Shown here piece by piece: positions 29,534 to 38,626 of a DNA stretch of 64,000 nucleotides. Source of the DNA: an uncultured bacterium. Its GTDB lineage: Bacteria > Bacillota_I > Bacilli_A > RFN20 > CAG-826. Every line of letters begins with the position of its first letter. Position 1 is the first letter of the stretch. Made by a program: the position numbers and the translations under genes. Below the pieces are notes generated by a model. The model did not search any database, was not told the DNA's origin, and saw only the letters and a list, made by a program, of their open reading frames with translations. The DNA lies in NCBI GenBank assembly GCA_949290395.1, contig CASERQ010000002.1, forward strand, positions 256,727 through 320,726. Reading direction: 5' to 3'.

Positions 29534-30447
29534 TTTCTTTCTCCTTTTTGGAGTGTTTTAGTTTCCGAATTTGTTATTAAAGTTGAAGATATATCTTTTT
29601 CATCTTTTTGATTAATTTCGCTTTCTTTAAAAGTGTAACTTTCATTATCTTTAACAAAACTTCCAGAAAGCGAAATTAATTTAAAGTGAGATAAATTTTG
29701 AGTTTCTTTTAATAAATAATCTAATCTTTCTTTTTCTTTTTTATCGCTAAGCGATTTTAAACTTGTGTAAGTAAGAATTAGCACTAAAATTAAACCTATT
29801 GCGCTCATTCCATAGCTAGATGTAAGAAAGAAAGTAACTGATCCAACAAAAGGAATTCTTACTCCAGTATATTTTCCAACTACATCATCTAGTGATATTT
29901 TAAAATCATCTTTCACACTATTTGCATCCCCTTGAGTGATTAAATAAGTATCACTAATTTCAACTACTCGATGGACGATTTGCGTGTCTTCTTCATTTCT
30001 ATAACAAACAATATCGTAAAGCTTAATATCACTTAAGGAATCTACTTTTTCTAAAAAGATTAAATCGTTAACTTCTATTTGATCATTTAGTTCATTTTCA
30101 ACTAGATATTCGTTTTCTTCATTTTTATAAGACATCGATCCTGTTGCTACTACAACACTTTTAATAGGAATAGTCGATAAGTCCATAGCTTTATCGACTA
30201 TTCCTATAAGAAAGAATATTGCAAGTATTACAAGAACAATATCCATTAAAACATCAAGAGTTTTTCTTAAAACTTGATGTTTTTTGTTTTTACTTTTCTT
30301 TTTTTCTTCATAGGCTTCATATATAAGTTGAGAATCAAATTCTCCACTTGCTATTCCTTTTCTTAGTTCAATGAACTCATAGATCAAGAACGTTAGTGCT
30401 AGTATTCCTAATAAAATTAAACAAGCTAGGAATATATAAAAAGCCAT
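29530..30447 (-). CDS. Cluster A: SipW-type signal peptidase I with insertion
   Basis: 305 residues. N-terminal membrane segments (about 3-22 and 65-88), catalytic domain outside, C-terminal segment near 203-228 and a cytoplasmic tail of about 75 residues. Catalytic Ser104 in ATGSMS, His159 in IVHRVVE instead of the Lys of bacterial LepB, and TQGDAN with Asp174: this is the ER/archaeal-type S26B signature of Bacillus SipW. After Ser-Met the usual Pro-turn is replaced by a segment of about 18 residues (YKNEENEYLVENELNDQ) also present in the cluster B enzyme. It probably cleaves the neighbouring TasA-like proteins. The substrate gene lies 16 bases upstream. Confidence 0.93.
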   Translation of the reverse strand: MAFYIFLACLILLGILALTFLIYEFIELRKGIASGEFDSQLIYEAYEEKKKSKNKKHQVLRKTLDVLMDIVLVILAIFFLIGIVDKAMDLSTIPIKSVVVATGSMSYKNEENEYLVENELNDQIEVNDLIFLEKVDSLSDIKLYDIVCYRNEEDTQIVHRVVEISDTYLITQGDANSVKDDFKISLDDVVGKYTGVRIPFVGSVTFFLTSSYGMSAIGLILVLILTYTSLKSLSDKKEKERLDYLLKETQNLSHFKLISLSGSFVKDNESYTFKESEINQKDEKDISSTLITNSETKTLQKGERK

Positions 30448-30463
30448 AAAGAAATGTTATAGA

Positions 30464-31090
30464 TTAAGCGCCGACAGAGGCTGCTGCATCAATTGTGACT
30501 GTAAATGTTGTGGCGTTAACAGCTGTAGCAAATGCTTCCATATCTTTTACAACTTGAGAAGCATCTATATTACTTCCGTTGCCAGTGTTATAGTAGGTGA
30601 CTGGGTCGCCGTAATCGAATTCTATGCCCCAGTCAAAATTAACTTCTAAATTGCAAGTAAATGGAGATTTCGTCCCAGAAAAATCGTCACTCGTAAGATT
30701 ATCAATTGTAGGAACTGTAACATATCCATCTGTTACTGCGGTTCCAGCAGATTCAGTAACAGTCACAGTCATTTCAGGAATATATGATTTTTCACTTACG
30801 GTTACAGTTAAAGGAATTGTAACAGTTAAATTACCATCACCTGTACTAGTAAGTACTCTACCCGATGAAACAGGATTATCAGGTTCAAAAAGTAAAGTAC
30901 CAGAAACAGCTCCTACTTCTAAAGTTGTAATTTTGTTTTGAATTTCAATTGTACTAGGATCAATAGTTTGTGAACCGTCTTTTTTACCACCCGTAACAAT
31001 ATAAGCAGCAAGTGCACTACTTGTAATAGCAGCAATACCTAAAATTATTCCACTTGCTAAAACGACCTTCTTATTCTTTAAAAATTTCAT
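30464..31090 (-). CDS. Cluster A: WG-box SipW-substrate-like secreted protein
   Basis: 208 residues from ATG 31090, with GGAGGGAG about 9 bases ahead; first gene of cluster A. Signal-like segment ending SALAAYIVTGG, as in TasA/camelysin precursors, directly upstream of the signal peptidase gene as tasA is linked to sipW. The mature part is Thr/Val-rich beta (LTVTIPLTVTVSEKS, MTVTVTESAG). Near the end it has FDWGIEFDYGDPVTYY, the WG-box shared with the six proteins of cluster B, followed by a helix and a last beta strand. Likely a fibre subunit. The leader contains a small CAAGT/ACTTG hairpin just before the Shine-Dalgarno. Confidence 0.78.
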   Translation of the reverse strand: MKFLKNKKVVLASGIILGIAAITSSALAAYIVTGGKKDGSQTIDPSTIEIQNKITTLEVGAVSGTLLFEPDNPVSSGRVLTSTGDGNLTVTIPLTVTVSEKSYIPEMTVTVTESAGTAVTDGYVTVPTIDNLTSDDFSGTKSPFTCNLEVNFDWGIEFDYGDPVTYYNTGNGSNIDASQVVKDMEAFATAVNATTFTVTIDAAASVGA

Positions 31091-31268
31091 AGTTCTTATC
31101 TCCCTCCACAAGTCATTATTATCAACTTGTTAATTTTTAAAGCTTTGGCTTTTTCTTATGGTTAAATCATACACCATAATTCTTTAAATCGGTAGAAAAA
31201 TTTAAAAAACACGATAACTATGCTACTTTTTTGCATTTTTAAATAGTCAATTTTAAACCTTAAAAACT

Positions 31269-32108
31269 ATGTTTTTAAGGGAGCAATATGACTTAAAAGA
31301 TACTTTTAGTCTTTTTAAAGATATGCAAAAATTAAAAATAGATATGTTATACTATTGGCTATCTATAACGCTTATTGTTCTATTTATTCTTTTTGTTTTA
31401 GTGACAATTTTTCTAAAAAATGAAAGGATTGTAGCTATTATTTTAGTTACGCTTTCTTTAATTATTTTACCTTGGAAGATCATTGAATTTTCTTATTATG
31501 GGCTTATAGCCCATAATGGAACATATCCAATAGAAATATCCCATATTTCTTATTTTGTATTTTCAATTATTATTTTAAGTGGAATTAAAAGACTATATTT
31601 TACGGCTGGAACTTTTGCTTTTTTAAGTGGCATTGGATACATGATAGGAGGTATTGTTTCTCCGAAAACAATTCTAACTACTTTAGAGTTTCATATTGTA
31701 ATTATGGGTATTGTATCTCATATGATTCTTGTTTTTGGAGGAATGTTAACTCTATTTAAATATCAAAAATACAATATTAAAGAATTCTATTTTCCAATAA
31801 TTGGTTTAGGTTTTGCGCTCTTTTTTGCTTATTTAGTGGAAAAAGATTACATATATCCTGAAGCAACAGGATTAAATAACTTAGTTATTATTAAGTTAAT
31901 TAATGGATCAATATTATCCTATCTTGGTATTGATTCTAGTAATCTTATATTAAACTGGTCAGTTACAATATTACTATTTATATTAGTAGGTATAGTTATT
32001 TTTATTATGAATTTAATTAATAACAAAATATTTTATACAAGAAGAAATAATAGGGGGGAGATAGGGGTGTATTCATTGATGAAGAGTCTAAGAAAATATA
32101 AAACGTAG
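31269..32108 (+). CDS. Polytopic membrane protein, YwaF/TIGR02206-like
   Basis: 279 residues with about seven membrane segments. Features such as PIEISHISYFVFSIIILSG, then GGIVSPKTILTTLEFHIVIMG and VSHMILVFGG, recall the small YwaF-type integral membrane family with conserved His in successive helices; the match is by eye and weak. The start is uncertain: ATG 31269 has no Shine-Dalgarno, and an in-frame Met lies 18 codons later. It is on the plus strand between the two clusters and divergent from cluster A, sharing the 178-base intergenic region with its first gene. Role unknown. Confidence 0.5.
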   Translation: MFLREQYDLKDTFSLFKDMQKLKIDMLYYWLSITLIVLFILFVLVTIFLKNERIVAIILVTLSLIILPWKIIEFSYYGLIAHNGTYPIEISHISYFVFSIIILSGIKRLYFTAGTFAFLSGIGYMIGGIVSPKTILTTLEFHIVIMGIVSHMILVFGGMLTLFKYQKYNIKEFYFPIIGLGFALFFAYLVEKDYIYPEATGLNNLVIIKLINGSILSYLGIDSSNLILNWSVTILLFILVGIVIFIMNLINNKIFYTRRNNRGEIGVYSLMKSLRKYKT

Positions 32109-32122
32109 GCAACTCATTACAC

Positions 32123-33221
32123 TCACAAGTTTTCATATTCAGTATATTTAATTGTTCCATCATCAATTACCAATTCGCACAGACCTTCACTTAAAGCTAA
32201 ATTTAGCCACTTATTATTGTAATCAAATATAATATTATTCGCCCATAATAAACCAGAAAGATTGAGTTTTTGTTGTATATTTTCTCTTGTAATCTCACAA
32301 TCATTTTCTGACATTCGATTGTTCATAAGATAACTTTTCCAAAGATTGTTTTCTTCTAAAAGCTTTTTTCTTTCGTCAAAAGACAAATAAGCAGGAATTA
32401 GATTATTTATCCTAAATTTACCTATTTCATTCATTATCTGATTTATGTTTTTACCTTCAATAAATTTCAAGAAATCTTTATCTTTAAATTCTGATTGTTT
32501 TTCAACAAATTCACGTAACGAACTTTCAGCAAGTGTTTTACTTGTCAGAATTTCTTTGTACGAATCACTTGTATATTTAAGAATAAACGGGCTTTCATTG
32601 GCTTGCAAAATTGCATGATCAATTCTATTGTTTGTTTCACTAAAAACATAGTTAGTATTTCCCCTACTTAGCGAAAAAACATCAGAACCCAATGAAAAAT
32701 CAAATTTTGAAAAATCTTGGTATTTAAATATGAATGTTTCATTTTTATTGTAAATATTTAACAAAAATAACGCTCTAAGAGCGTGTAGTAAATTTTTAAT
32801 ATTCCCTTTATTCAAATTATTATAGCGGTCATGTTTTAAAAGCCTGGTAAGCTTTTTCCCAATCTCTTCCACCGCTTTTATGGGCTTCTTTAAGAGGTTT
32901 AAAAATTTTAATATCGCCTTTAGTTATGTTGAATAATGAGGATATTATCTGAACATTCTTCCTAGAAGTATTATATTTTATATCTATAAGTTTTAAGCAA
33001 TCCTCATCAAATTTTATCGACTTATCACCACGCTTTTTTTCTCCTTTAATGTGAAAATATAACTCTTTAGAGATAGCTTCAATTTCAGTGCATACTCTTA
33101 TTATTAGGCTAGCAATATGCGGAGAATAAACATTTAATTGAGCACCTCCATTTACATCAGTGATATAGATAAAATCAGAACCTTTAAAAAATCTTTTTCT
33201 AATTGTAAATAAGTTTCCCAA
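32123..33221 (-). pseudogene. Unrecognised protein interrupted by one frameshift
   Basis: Two overlapping frames read as one protein of about 365 residues. The first (33221 down to about 32836) ends with SGGRDWEKAYQAFK; the second continues HDRYNNLNKGNIKNLLHALRALFLLNIYN. Removing one base from the T4/A4 run at 32834-32837 joins them exactly. The joined WEKAYxAFKHDRYxNLxxGNxxNLLxALxALFLLNIY pattern occurs in hypothetical proteins of accessory regions. No catalytic motif is seen. The downstream frame has a normal TAA at 32123. Inactivated accessory gene or assembly error. Confidence 0.65.
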
Positions 33222-33569
33222 AACATTTCTGATTGATTCATATATAATCCTTTCAAAATAGTTAACAATAATTTATCAGTTATATAAATAAATTTAAAAT
33301 AGGTGAAAATATAAATAAAGTCCTTTTTACAAATGTGGAATATTAATTCTGTTTTCTATTTTTTTAAAAAATGTAAAAACATTATCATTGTGTAATAAAG
33401 TCAATACGATAATATCAATATAGAAATTACGATTTGTGGACATGGAAACAATTTAAAAAATAATCGCGCCCCCCCTTACAACTTTTTCATTACAGCGTTT
33501 ATAATTTTACGTTTCTTATTTTTCCTTTTATCGTGCCCATTATTTAAGGCAAAAAAACGTTGTACTTAA
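33222..33569. other. Intergenic A/T-rich stretch
   Basis: 348 bases with no gene-like frame. It contains a C7 run near 33470, unusual in this A/T-rich DNA, and several A/T runs. No convincing hairpin, promoter or RNA was found. Confidence 0.5.
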
Positions 33570-34195
33570 TTAATCTAATTTATCTTTTAATATAAATTTA
33601 CCAAAGTTAATAATTCCTTTAATTTTTAATAAATAAACAACATAGCAAAGAATATTTAACATCAATACTATTATTCCTATTATAAAAACAGCAAGGTGAT
33701 AATCTTTATACTCTACACAAGCGAATAAATCACCCAGCAACTTAGAAAGTATAATAGCATCTAATAATAAAGATGCTTTGTAAGTTTTAAAAACGAAAAA
33801 TAATACATAAAGTATTGCCATTACTAAATCAAACACATAAGAAGATAGAAGCATCCCATCACTTAAAGAAAAAACATATGATAATAGTCCTACATTAAGA
33901 ACTATGCATGATACAACAATTAATGGAATATATATATTTTTTCTTTTGATATATATATATATATATATATTATTAACATTATTAAATCTAAACCTAACCA
34001 AATGAGATGACCAATAAAAGCAAAACTCAACGATGAAAAAAGATATATATCTTTAATAAACGCTACAGTTTCCCACGAGAAATTAAGAATTAATGCTAAA
34101 ATCGGTATCATTAGGTTTTTAAACTTGATGCCGTATATAATTATTAAAAGATAAGTTATTGACCAAAAAATAATTTGAAGATAGTCAAATAGCAT
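33570..34195 (-). pseudogene. Membrane protein split by an (AT)11 microsatellite (phase-variable candidate)
   Basis: Two frames form one multi-pass membrane protein of about 208 residues. The N-terminal frame from ATG 34195 (MLFDYLQIIFWSITYL...FSWETVAF...GHLIWLGLDLIMLII) enters the AT tract and then stops at 33920. The C-terminal frame (IPLIVVSCIVLNVGLLSYVF...LLDAIILSKLLGDLFACVEY...) runs to 33570. One AT unit fewer, or two more, joins them in frame, giving about seven hydrophobic segments. Family not recognised. It lies 14 bases past the end of cluster B, so it may be co-transcribed. Off-state of a phase-variable gene, pseudogene or assembly error. Confidence 0.65.
33949..33970. repeat. (AT)11 dinucleotide microsatellite
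   Basis: Twenty-two bases of uninterrupted AT inside the coding sequence of a membrane protein; a change by one unit shifts the reading frame. A shorter (AT)n run lies about 15 bases away near 33928-33937. Confidence 0.95.
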
Positions 34196-34209
34196 TTTAA
34201 AAGTAAAGC

Positions 34210-34836
34210 TTATTCAATTACTAATGGCTCTATTGTTACTTTTACAGTTTTTCCTGCGTAAGTTGTTGCATCAAAAACATCACCAACTGTTCTATTATCA
34301 AATCTAATTTCAACAAATGGTTCAGTGTAGACATAACGTATATTAGCAACTAAAAATGGAGCGGCAGCGATAATCATATAGTACATATATGGATTATCAG
34401 CAGTACTATCAGTGATTTCTAAGAGAACTTTTGATTCTACTTCAGCTACTGTATTAACAATAGCTTCAAGTTCAATAGTATTATTTTCAATTATAAGGTT
34501 ACTATAAGCTGTTTTAAGATCTTTTACACTTGTTACATAAGTATCAATCTTAGAACCTTCTACTCCTTTAATAGACCAGCCATTAAATATCATATTGTCA
34601 TAAGAAAGAATAGGCAAGTCAAAATATGAGTCTTCTTCTAATCCATTTAAAGTGATTGTATCAGTATTTGCAGTATCTTCTTCATTTAAATGACTTAATT
34701 CAATATTGAAAGTATTATCAATTGCTTGAGATTCCTTGTTTCTAAACTCAAAAATTAAAAAAGAAGAGTACCCAATTGCACCTACAAGAAGACTAGCAGT
34801 TAAAAAGATTAAACTATTTCTTAAAACTTTTTTCAT
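34210..34836 (-). CDS. Cluster B: InlB-like secreted/anchored protein
   Basis: 208 residues. N-terminal membrane segment (residues about 8-28, FLTASLLVGAIGYSSFLIF) resembles the signals of the small cluster proteins. The middle has one InlB/Flg_new-like module (SYDNMIFNGWSIKGVEGSK ... IELEAIV), and there is a further hydrophobic stretch MYYMIIAAAPFLVANI near 150. It overlaps the preceding gene by ATGA and is the last gene of cluster B. It has no counterpart in cluster A. Function unknown. Confidence 0.65.
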   Translation of the reverse strand: MKKVLRNSLIFLTASLLVGAIGYSSFLIFEFRNKESQAIDNTFNIELSHLNEEDTANTDTITLNGLEEDSYFDLPILSYDNMIFNGWSIKGVEGSKIDTYVTSVKDLKTAYSNLIIENNTIELEAIVNTVAEVESKVLLEITDSTADNPYMYYMIIAAAPFLVANIRYVYTEPFVEIRFDNRTVGDVFDATTYAGKTVKVTIEPLVIE

Positions 34837-35429
34837 ACGCCACTCCTTGATAGAACTAAAGTAAAGTCTTGATTAATAATATCATCTCTATGATCAAGTA
34901 TAACTTTGTTTAAAAAAGTAAATGAAAGATTAAATTCTTCTACGTCTGCCCCTTGACTTGTTGTTATGAACTCAATAGGGAAATCAAGACTACTCGAATT
35001 GTAAATACCTTCAATTTCATTACCATTTAATGCAATATTTGTGACATAAGAATTATCAGTAAATATTGTTGAAGATCCTAAAGAAAGCGTAGCATTAAAT
35101 TTAATGGAGAAACCATCACCACTTACAGTTTTATATTCATCTTCTACTAGTGATGGAGTAACCGCAAACTTATAATTAAGGTCGGCAGTATTTACATGTG
35201 TTTTATTGAAATCATCATAGAAGAAAAATTTACCTATTTTTAAGTCATTAGTTTCTCTAATTTCAAATCCTGATATCGAACTAATTACTTCGCCGTTTTC
35301 AATATTAATTTTATTATCGGAAGGCTGTACTTCAATAACTGTCCACATAGCAAAAGCTGCACTTGTTAAACCAATAATAGACGCAATGCACATTAAAGTT
35401 GCTACTTTCTTACTACATTTAATTTTCAT
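34833..35429 (-). CDS. Cluster B: TasA/camelysin-like secreted protein
   Basis: 198 residues. Signal ending SAAFAMWTVIEV places a Trp just after the hydrophobic core, as in TasA-type SipW substrates. The mature part is beta-rich (FSIKFNATLSLGS, EFNLSFTFLNKV, DFTLVLSRSGV). No WG-box. It follows the 1066-residue surface protein with a 4-base ATGA overlap; in cluster A the same two families are adjacent but in opposite order. Probably an accessory subunit. Confidence 0.6.
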   Translation of the reverse strand: MKIKCSKKVATLMCIASIIGLTSAAFAMWTVIEVQPSDNKINIENGEVISSISGFEIRETNDLKIGKFFFYDDFNKTHVNTADLNYKFAVTPSLVEDEYKTVSGDGFSIKFNATLSLGSSTIFTDNSYVTNIALNGNEIEGIYNSSSLDFPIEFITTSQGADVEEFNLSFTFLNKVILDHRDDIINQDFTLVLSRSGV

Positions 35430-38400
35430 GCTGCTACACCGCCTACTACTGGTTCTAATGTTTTTTGATCACAAAGTCTACCTTCTGCATCAAAATAATA
35501 TAAGCCTTTACTAATGTTATAATCATTCGTCTTTTCAACATAGAATGTTTGATTTTTGACTATTTGACCATCGTTATTTGAATAGTAATAGTAATTGTCG
35601 GAATTTAAGAATAAGCCATAAGGAACACGAATTCCATCTATGAACATTCCAGAGTTCTCTATATTCATTTCCATTTGAACTGCCCCATTTGTAATCATAT
35701 CAGGGAATTCTTTTACTATGAGGCCGTTATTATCGAAAGTATATTTTCCTGATGGAAGAGGGTCTCCTTCTTTTGCTTGGACATAATATTCAGTACCTAA
35801 TTCGTCACCTACTAACAAACTATTATTTTTGGTTATGTAAACATAGTCCAAGATAGGATTTGCTGAAACATCAATTGTAAAAGACTCAAACCCAGGTTCT
35901 TCTACTACAACTCCCTTAATTACTAAATAATACTTTGAATCACTGCTATTATAAAAATAGTTTGTAAAATCCGAAAGAAAAAGGCCTTCATCGTCAAAAA
36001 GAAACATTGAAAGCTCATTCTCGAGATGGTCATAGGATTCAACTCTGTTTAAACCCCTCAAAAATTCACCACTTGTATAATCAATATAAAAACGTCCACT
36101 ACCATTATTGAGAGTGACCCATCCACCCCAAACAGCAACAGCCTCTGCGTTTAAAGTATAACCTAAATTGCAAATTTGACCTGGTGAATAAATTTCGTAG
36201 TTAATAAGCCACCCCTTCAAACTTAAATTACGACAAGAAAAATCAACTTCGGAAGCTAACGGCAATTTAAAATCTTTATTAGCAGGATAGGTTGTTTGAA
36301 CTACTTTATCATCTTCTCGGTTTACATATTTAATAGGCAAAACAGTTTCTCCAGTTTCACTAAATGTCCATGCGTTTAAATTATCATCATAAAATATTTG
36401 TTTGCCTGCAATGTCTTCACGATATTCACTTGGATCAAAGAACACTTTGTCATCATAAGGCTTTTCTCCACCTTCTCCATTACGCAATAAAAGGGAAGAC
36501 ACCGGTATAGGAACAAATGTAATAGTTGATCCAAATTGGGTAGCTTGGTAAGTATCTTTGATTTGTCCGACTCCTTGAGCTAATTGAAATTTACCAGTTT
36601 TCATAGAACTATGAATATTAGCGCCGCAAATAATTACTTCGTTTGCAGTGTTATAAAAATTAGTAACATATATAGATGCTTCATTATTAATTAAAACGTT
36701 ACCATTGTTATCAATTTCTGCGTCTGGTAATGTCGCAATATTATTAAGTCTTACCATTGGCTTTCCATCTAAACTTGCAGAATAGTTTACAGTAGCAAGA
36801 TCACCATATGGTGCACCTATAAAACCTTTCCCAATCCAACTGTCTCTATCATAGACATATATATTACAATTCTTGGCGAAACTAACTGATGCACCTTCAT
36901 CAACAGTTAATTTAGATCCAGGGAGCATGCACATTTCTTGATTAATATTAAGAGTGCTTCCACTAAGGAGTCTGATATCCATATTGTTAGTTATAGGTAA
37001 AACGTATTTGCTAGAGTTAATAGATATTCCATTAAGCGACAGTTCAATAGGAGATAAACAACATTCACCATAAACTTGGTAAAAAATCGTGTCAGTTGTC
37101 GAATCATATTTACGAGCAATATAAGCATTCTCACTTAGCATTTTAAATATTCCATCATCACCAAGAAAGTTAAATTGCATGGCTTGAACACTACTGCTTG
37201 CATAAACTCCAGATGCTGTTTTAAGGTTAGCGCCTTTAAACAATTTTAAATTACTCTCAATATTTTGAACAAAATATTGGTTAAAAGGAAAGACCCTTTG
37301 TGAATTATTGTACATTTTAAATGAAGCACTACCACCCCTAAAATTTCCTATTTGGAATAACTCATAAACTACACTTTCAGAATGAGCTTCGACGGTTCCT
37401 GCGCCTTTTATATAACCATAACAAAATAATTCCGCTTTACCGTTTAAAACTATTTTACTATTGGCAGTAATGAGATTTATGCAACCATAATCTCCGTTAA
37501 CATAAGCACTAAGACCGCCAGAACCACCTTTAGTTTTTACTTCACCACCAATGTAAATAATACCGCCACTTTCTACATTTATAATTGTATTTTCAGGTAA
37601 AATTAATTCTCTAAAAACCCTGTTTTTTTTATCTGCGGCATTTACATCTTTGAAAATATCTGTACTAGGCACACTTAAATTCATATAGTACTGACTGGAA
37701 TTAGGGATATTAAGTATAACCCCATTGCTTATATTATAAGTTGTATCAGCCTGAAGAGTGCCCGTAGAGATGAGTCTTATTTCTCCAACGTTTTCTTTTA
37801 CAGCATTCTCATTCGCCTCATTTAAATCATAATAGATTTTACCATTATTTTGAAAAACAGGTTTATCTAAAGTAGTATAAATAGGAAACACAATACTATC
37901 GTTAGCAAAACGAGTTGAATAAATCATTTCGCTAGAAATTAAAATTTCATTAGCTGACCATCCAATAAACTTATAGCCATCAATTTGGTTTGCTTCCAAC
38001 TTAAAAATATTATAATCTTTACATGTTACTATTAAATCATCTTCAACAACAGTATCATTAACTAAATAAGTTGTATTATATTCTGAATTCATTAAAGACT
38101 TGAAATTTATGGTAATATCTTTGTTTAAAATGCAAGCTATTGAAGTAATTGATAAAGTTGTAGGATTCTTACTTCCACTTTTCATAGTTATTTCTAACGT
38201 TTTGTTGTTAGGAGTAAATTCGTATTCAAAATCAGATACGGAAGTGCTGTCAGGTACCGCCTTACCACCAATGGATAAAGAGCCGCTGTTTTTAGTATAA
38301 TTATAATCAAAAGTAATTTTTGGATTTGTAGAACCACTAAAATCACCTTCATAAGTTATTACTAAAGTCGTGCTATAATGAGTGTCACTGCAAGTTCCTT

Positions 38401-38626
38401 CAGTAGAAGATATACTTCCAGAAATAGTTTTGGAGCTACTCGACCAAGGATTCTTATCCCAATTTGTTTCATACTTTGCTGTTATGTTATCGACATTAAT
38501 ACCTTGCAATTGTCCAGAAGAAGCCGAAAACCCTTGCTCAACCACAACAAAGGTAATTGTTGCGATAACAGCAAGTATAGCTAATGCAATCATTAAAAAT
38601 CTACTTAAAAATGACTTCTTTTTCAT
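35426..38626 (-). CDS. Cluster B: 1066-aa beta-solenoid surface protein with cell-wall-binding-like repeats
   Basis: N-terminal membrane segment (residues about 8-30). An N-terminal beta domain (about 45-170) carries TLVITYEGDFSGSTNPKITF. Two InlB-like modules appear near 210-250 (GYKFIGWSANE) and 760-810. The centre is a solenoid-like series (STLNINQEMCMLPGS, LTVDEGASVSFAKN, NAYIARKYD) related to the 22163-24718 protein. The last 200 residues have repeats in the style of choline/glucan-binding modules: RFYIDYTSGEFLRG, FLFDDEGLFLSDF, GKYTFDNNGLIV, GLYYFDAEGRLC. These suggest attachment to a wall polymer. The 5' end overlaps the Lgt-like gene by 26 bases. Confidence 0.75.
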   Translation of the reverse strand: MKKKSFLSRFLMIALAILAVIATITFVVVEQGFSASSGQLQGINVDNITAKYETNWDKNPWSSSSKTISGSISSTEGTCSDTHYSTTLVITYEGDFSGSTNPKITFDYNYTKNSGSLSIGGKAVPDSTSVSDFEYEFTPNNKTLEITMKSGSKNPTTLSITSIACILNKDITINFKSLMNSEYNTTYLVNDTVVEDDLIVTCKDYNIFKLEANQIDGYKFIGWSANEILISSEMIYSTRFANDSIVFPIYTTLDKPVFQNNGKIYYDLNEANENAVKENVGEIRLISTGTLQADTTYNISNGVILNIPNSSQYYMNLSVPSTDIFKDVNAADKKNRVFRELILPENTIINVESGGIIYIGGEVKTKGGSGGLSAYVNGDYGCINLITANSKIVLNGKAELFCYGYIKGAGTVEAHSESVVYELFQIGNFRGGSASFKMYNNSQRVFPFNQYFVQNIESNLKLFKGANLKTASGVYASSSVQAMQFNFLGDDGIFKMLSENAYIARKYDSTTDTIFYQVYGECCLSPIELSLNGISINSSKYVLPITNNMDIRLLSGSTLNINQEMCMLPGSKLTVDEGASVSFAKNCNIYVYDRDSWIGKGFIGAPYGDLATVNYSASLDGKPMVRLNNIATLPDAEIDNNGNVLINNEASIYVTNFYNTANEVIICGANIHSSMKTGKFQLAQGVGQIKDTYQATQFGSTITFVPIPVSSLLLRNGEGGEKPYDDKVFFDPSEYREDIAGKQIFYDDNLNAWTFSETGETVLPIKYVNREDDKVVQTTYPANKDFKLPLASEVDFSCRNLSLKGWLINYEIYSPGQICNLGYTLNAEAVAVWGGWVTLNNGSGRFYIDYTSGEFLRGLNRVESYDHLENELSMFLFDDEGLFLSDFTNYFYNSSDSKYYLVIKGVVVEEPGFESFTIDVSANPILDYVYITKNNSLLVGDELGTEYYVQAKEGDPLPSGKYTFDNNGLIVKEFPDMITNGAVQMEMNIENSGMFIDGIRVPYGLFLNSDNYYYYSNNDGQIVKNQTFYVEKTNDYNISKGLYYFDAEGRLCDQKTLEPVVGGVAA

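Noticed and set aside
33465..33480. C7 homopolymer near 33470
   Set aside because: Odd in A/T-rich DNA but lies in non-coding sequence with no frame or promoter to switch.
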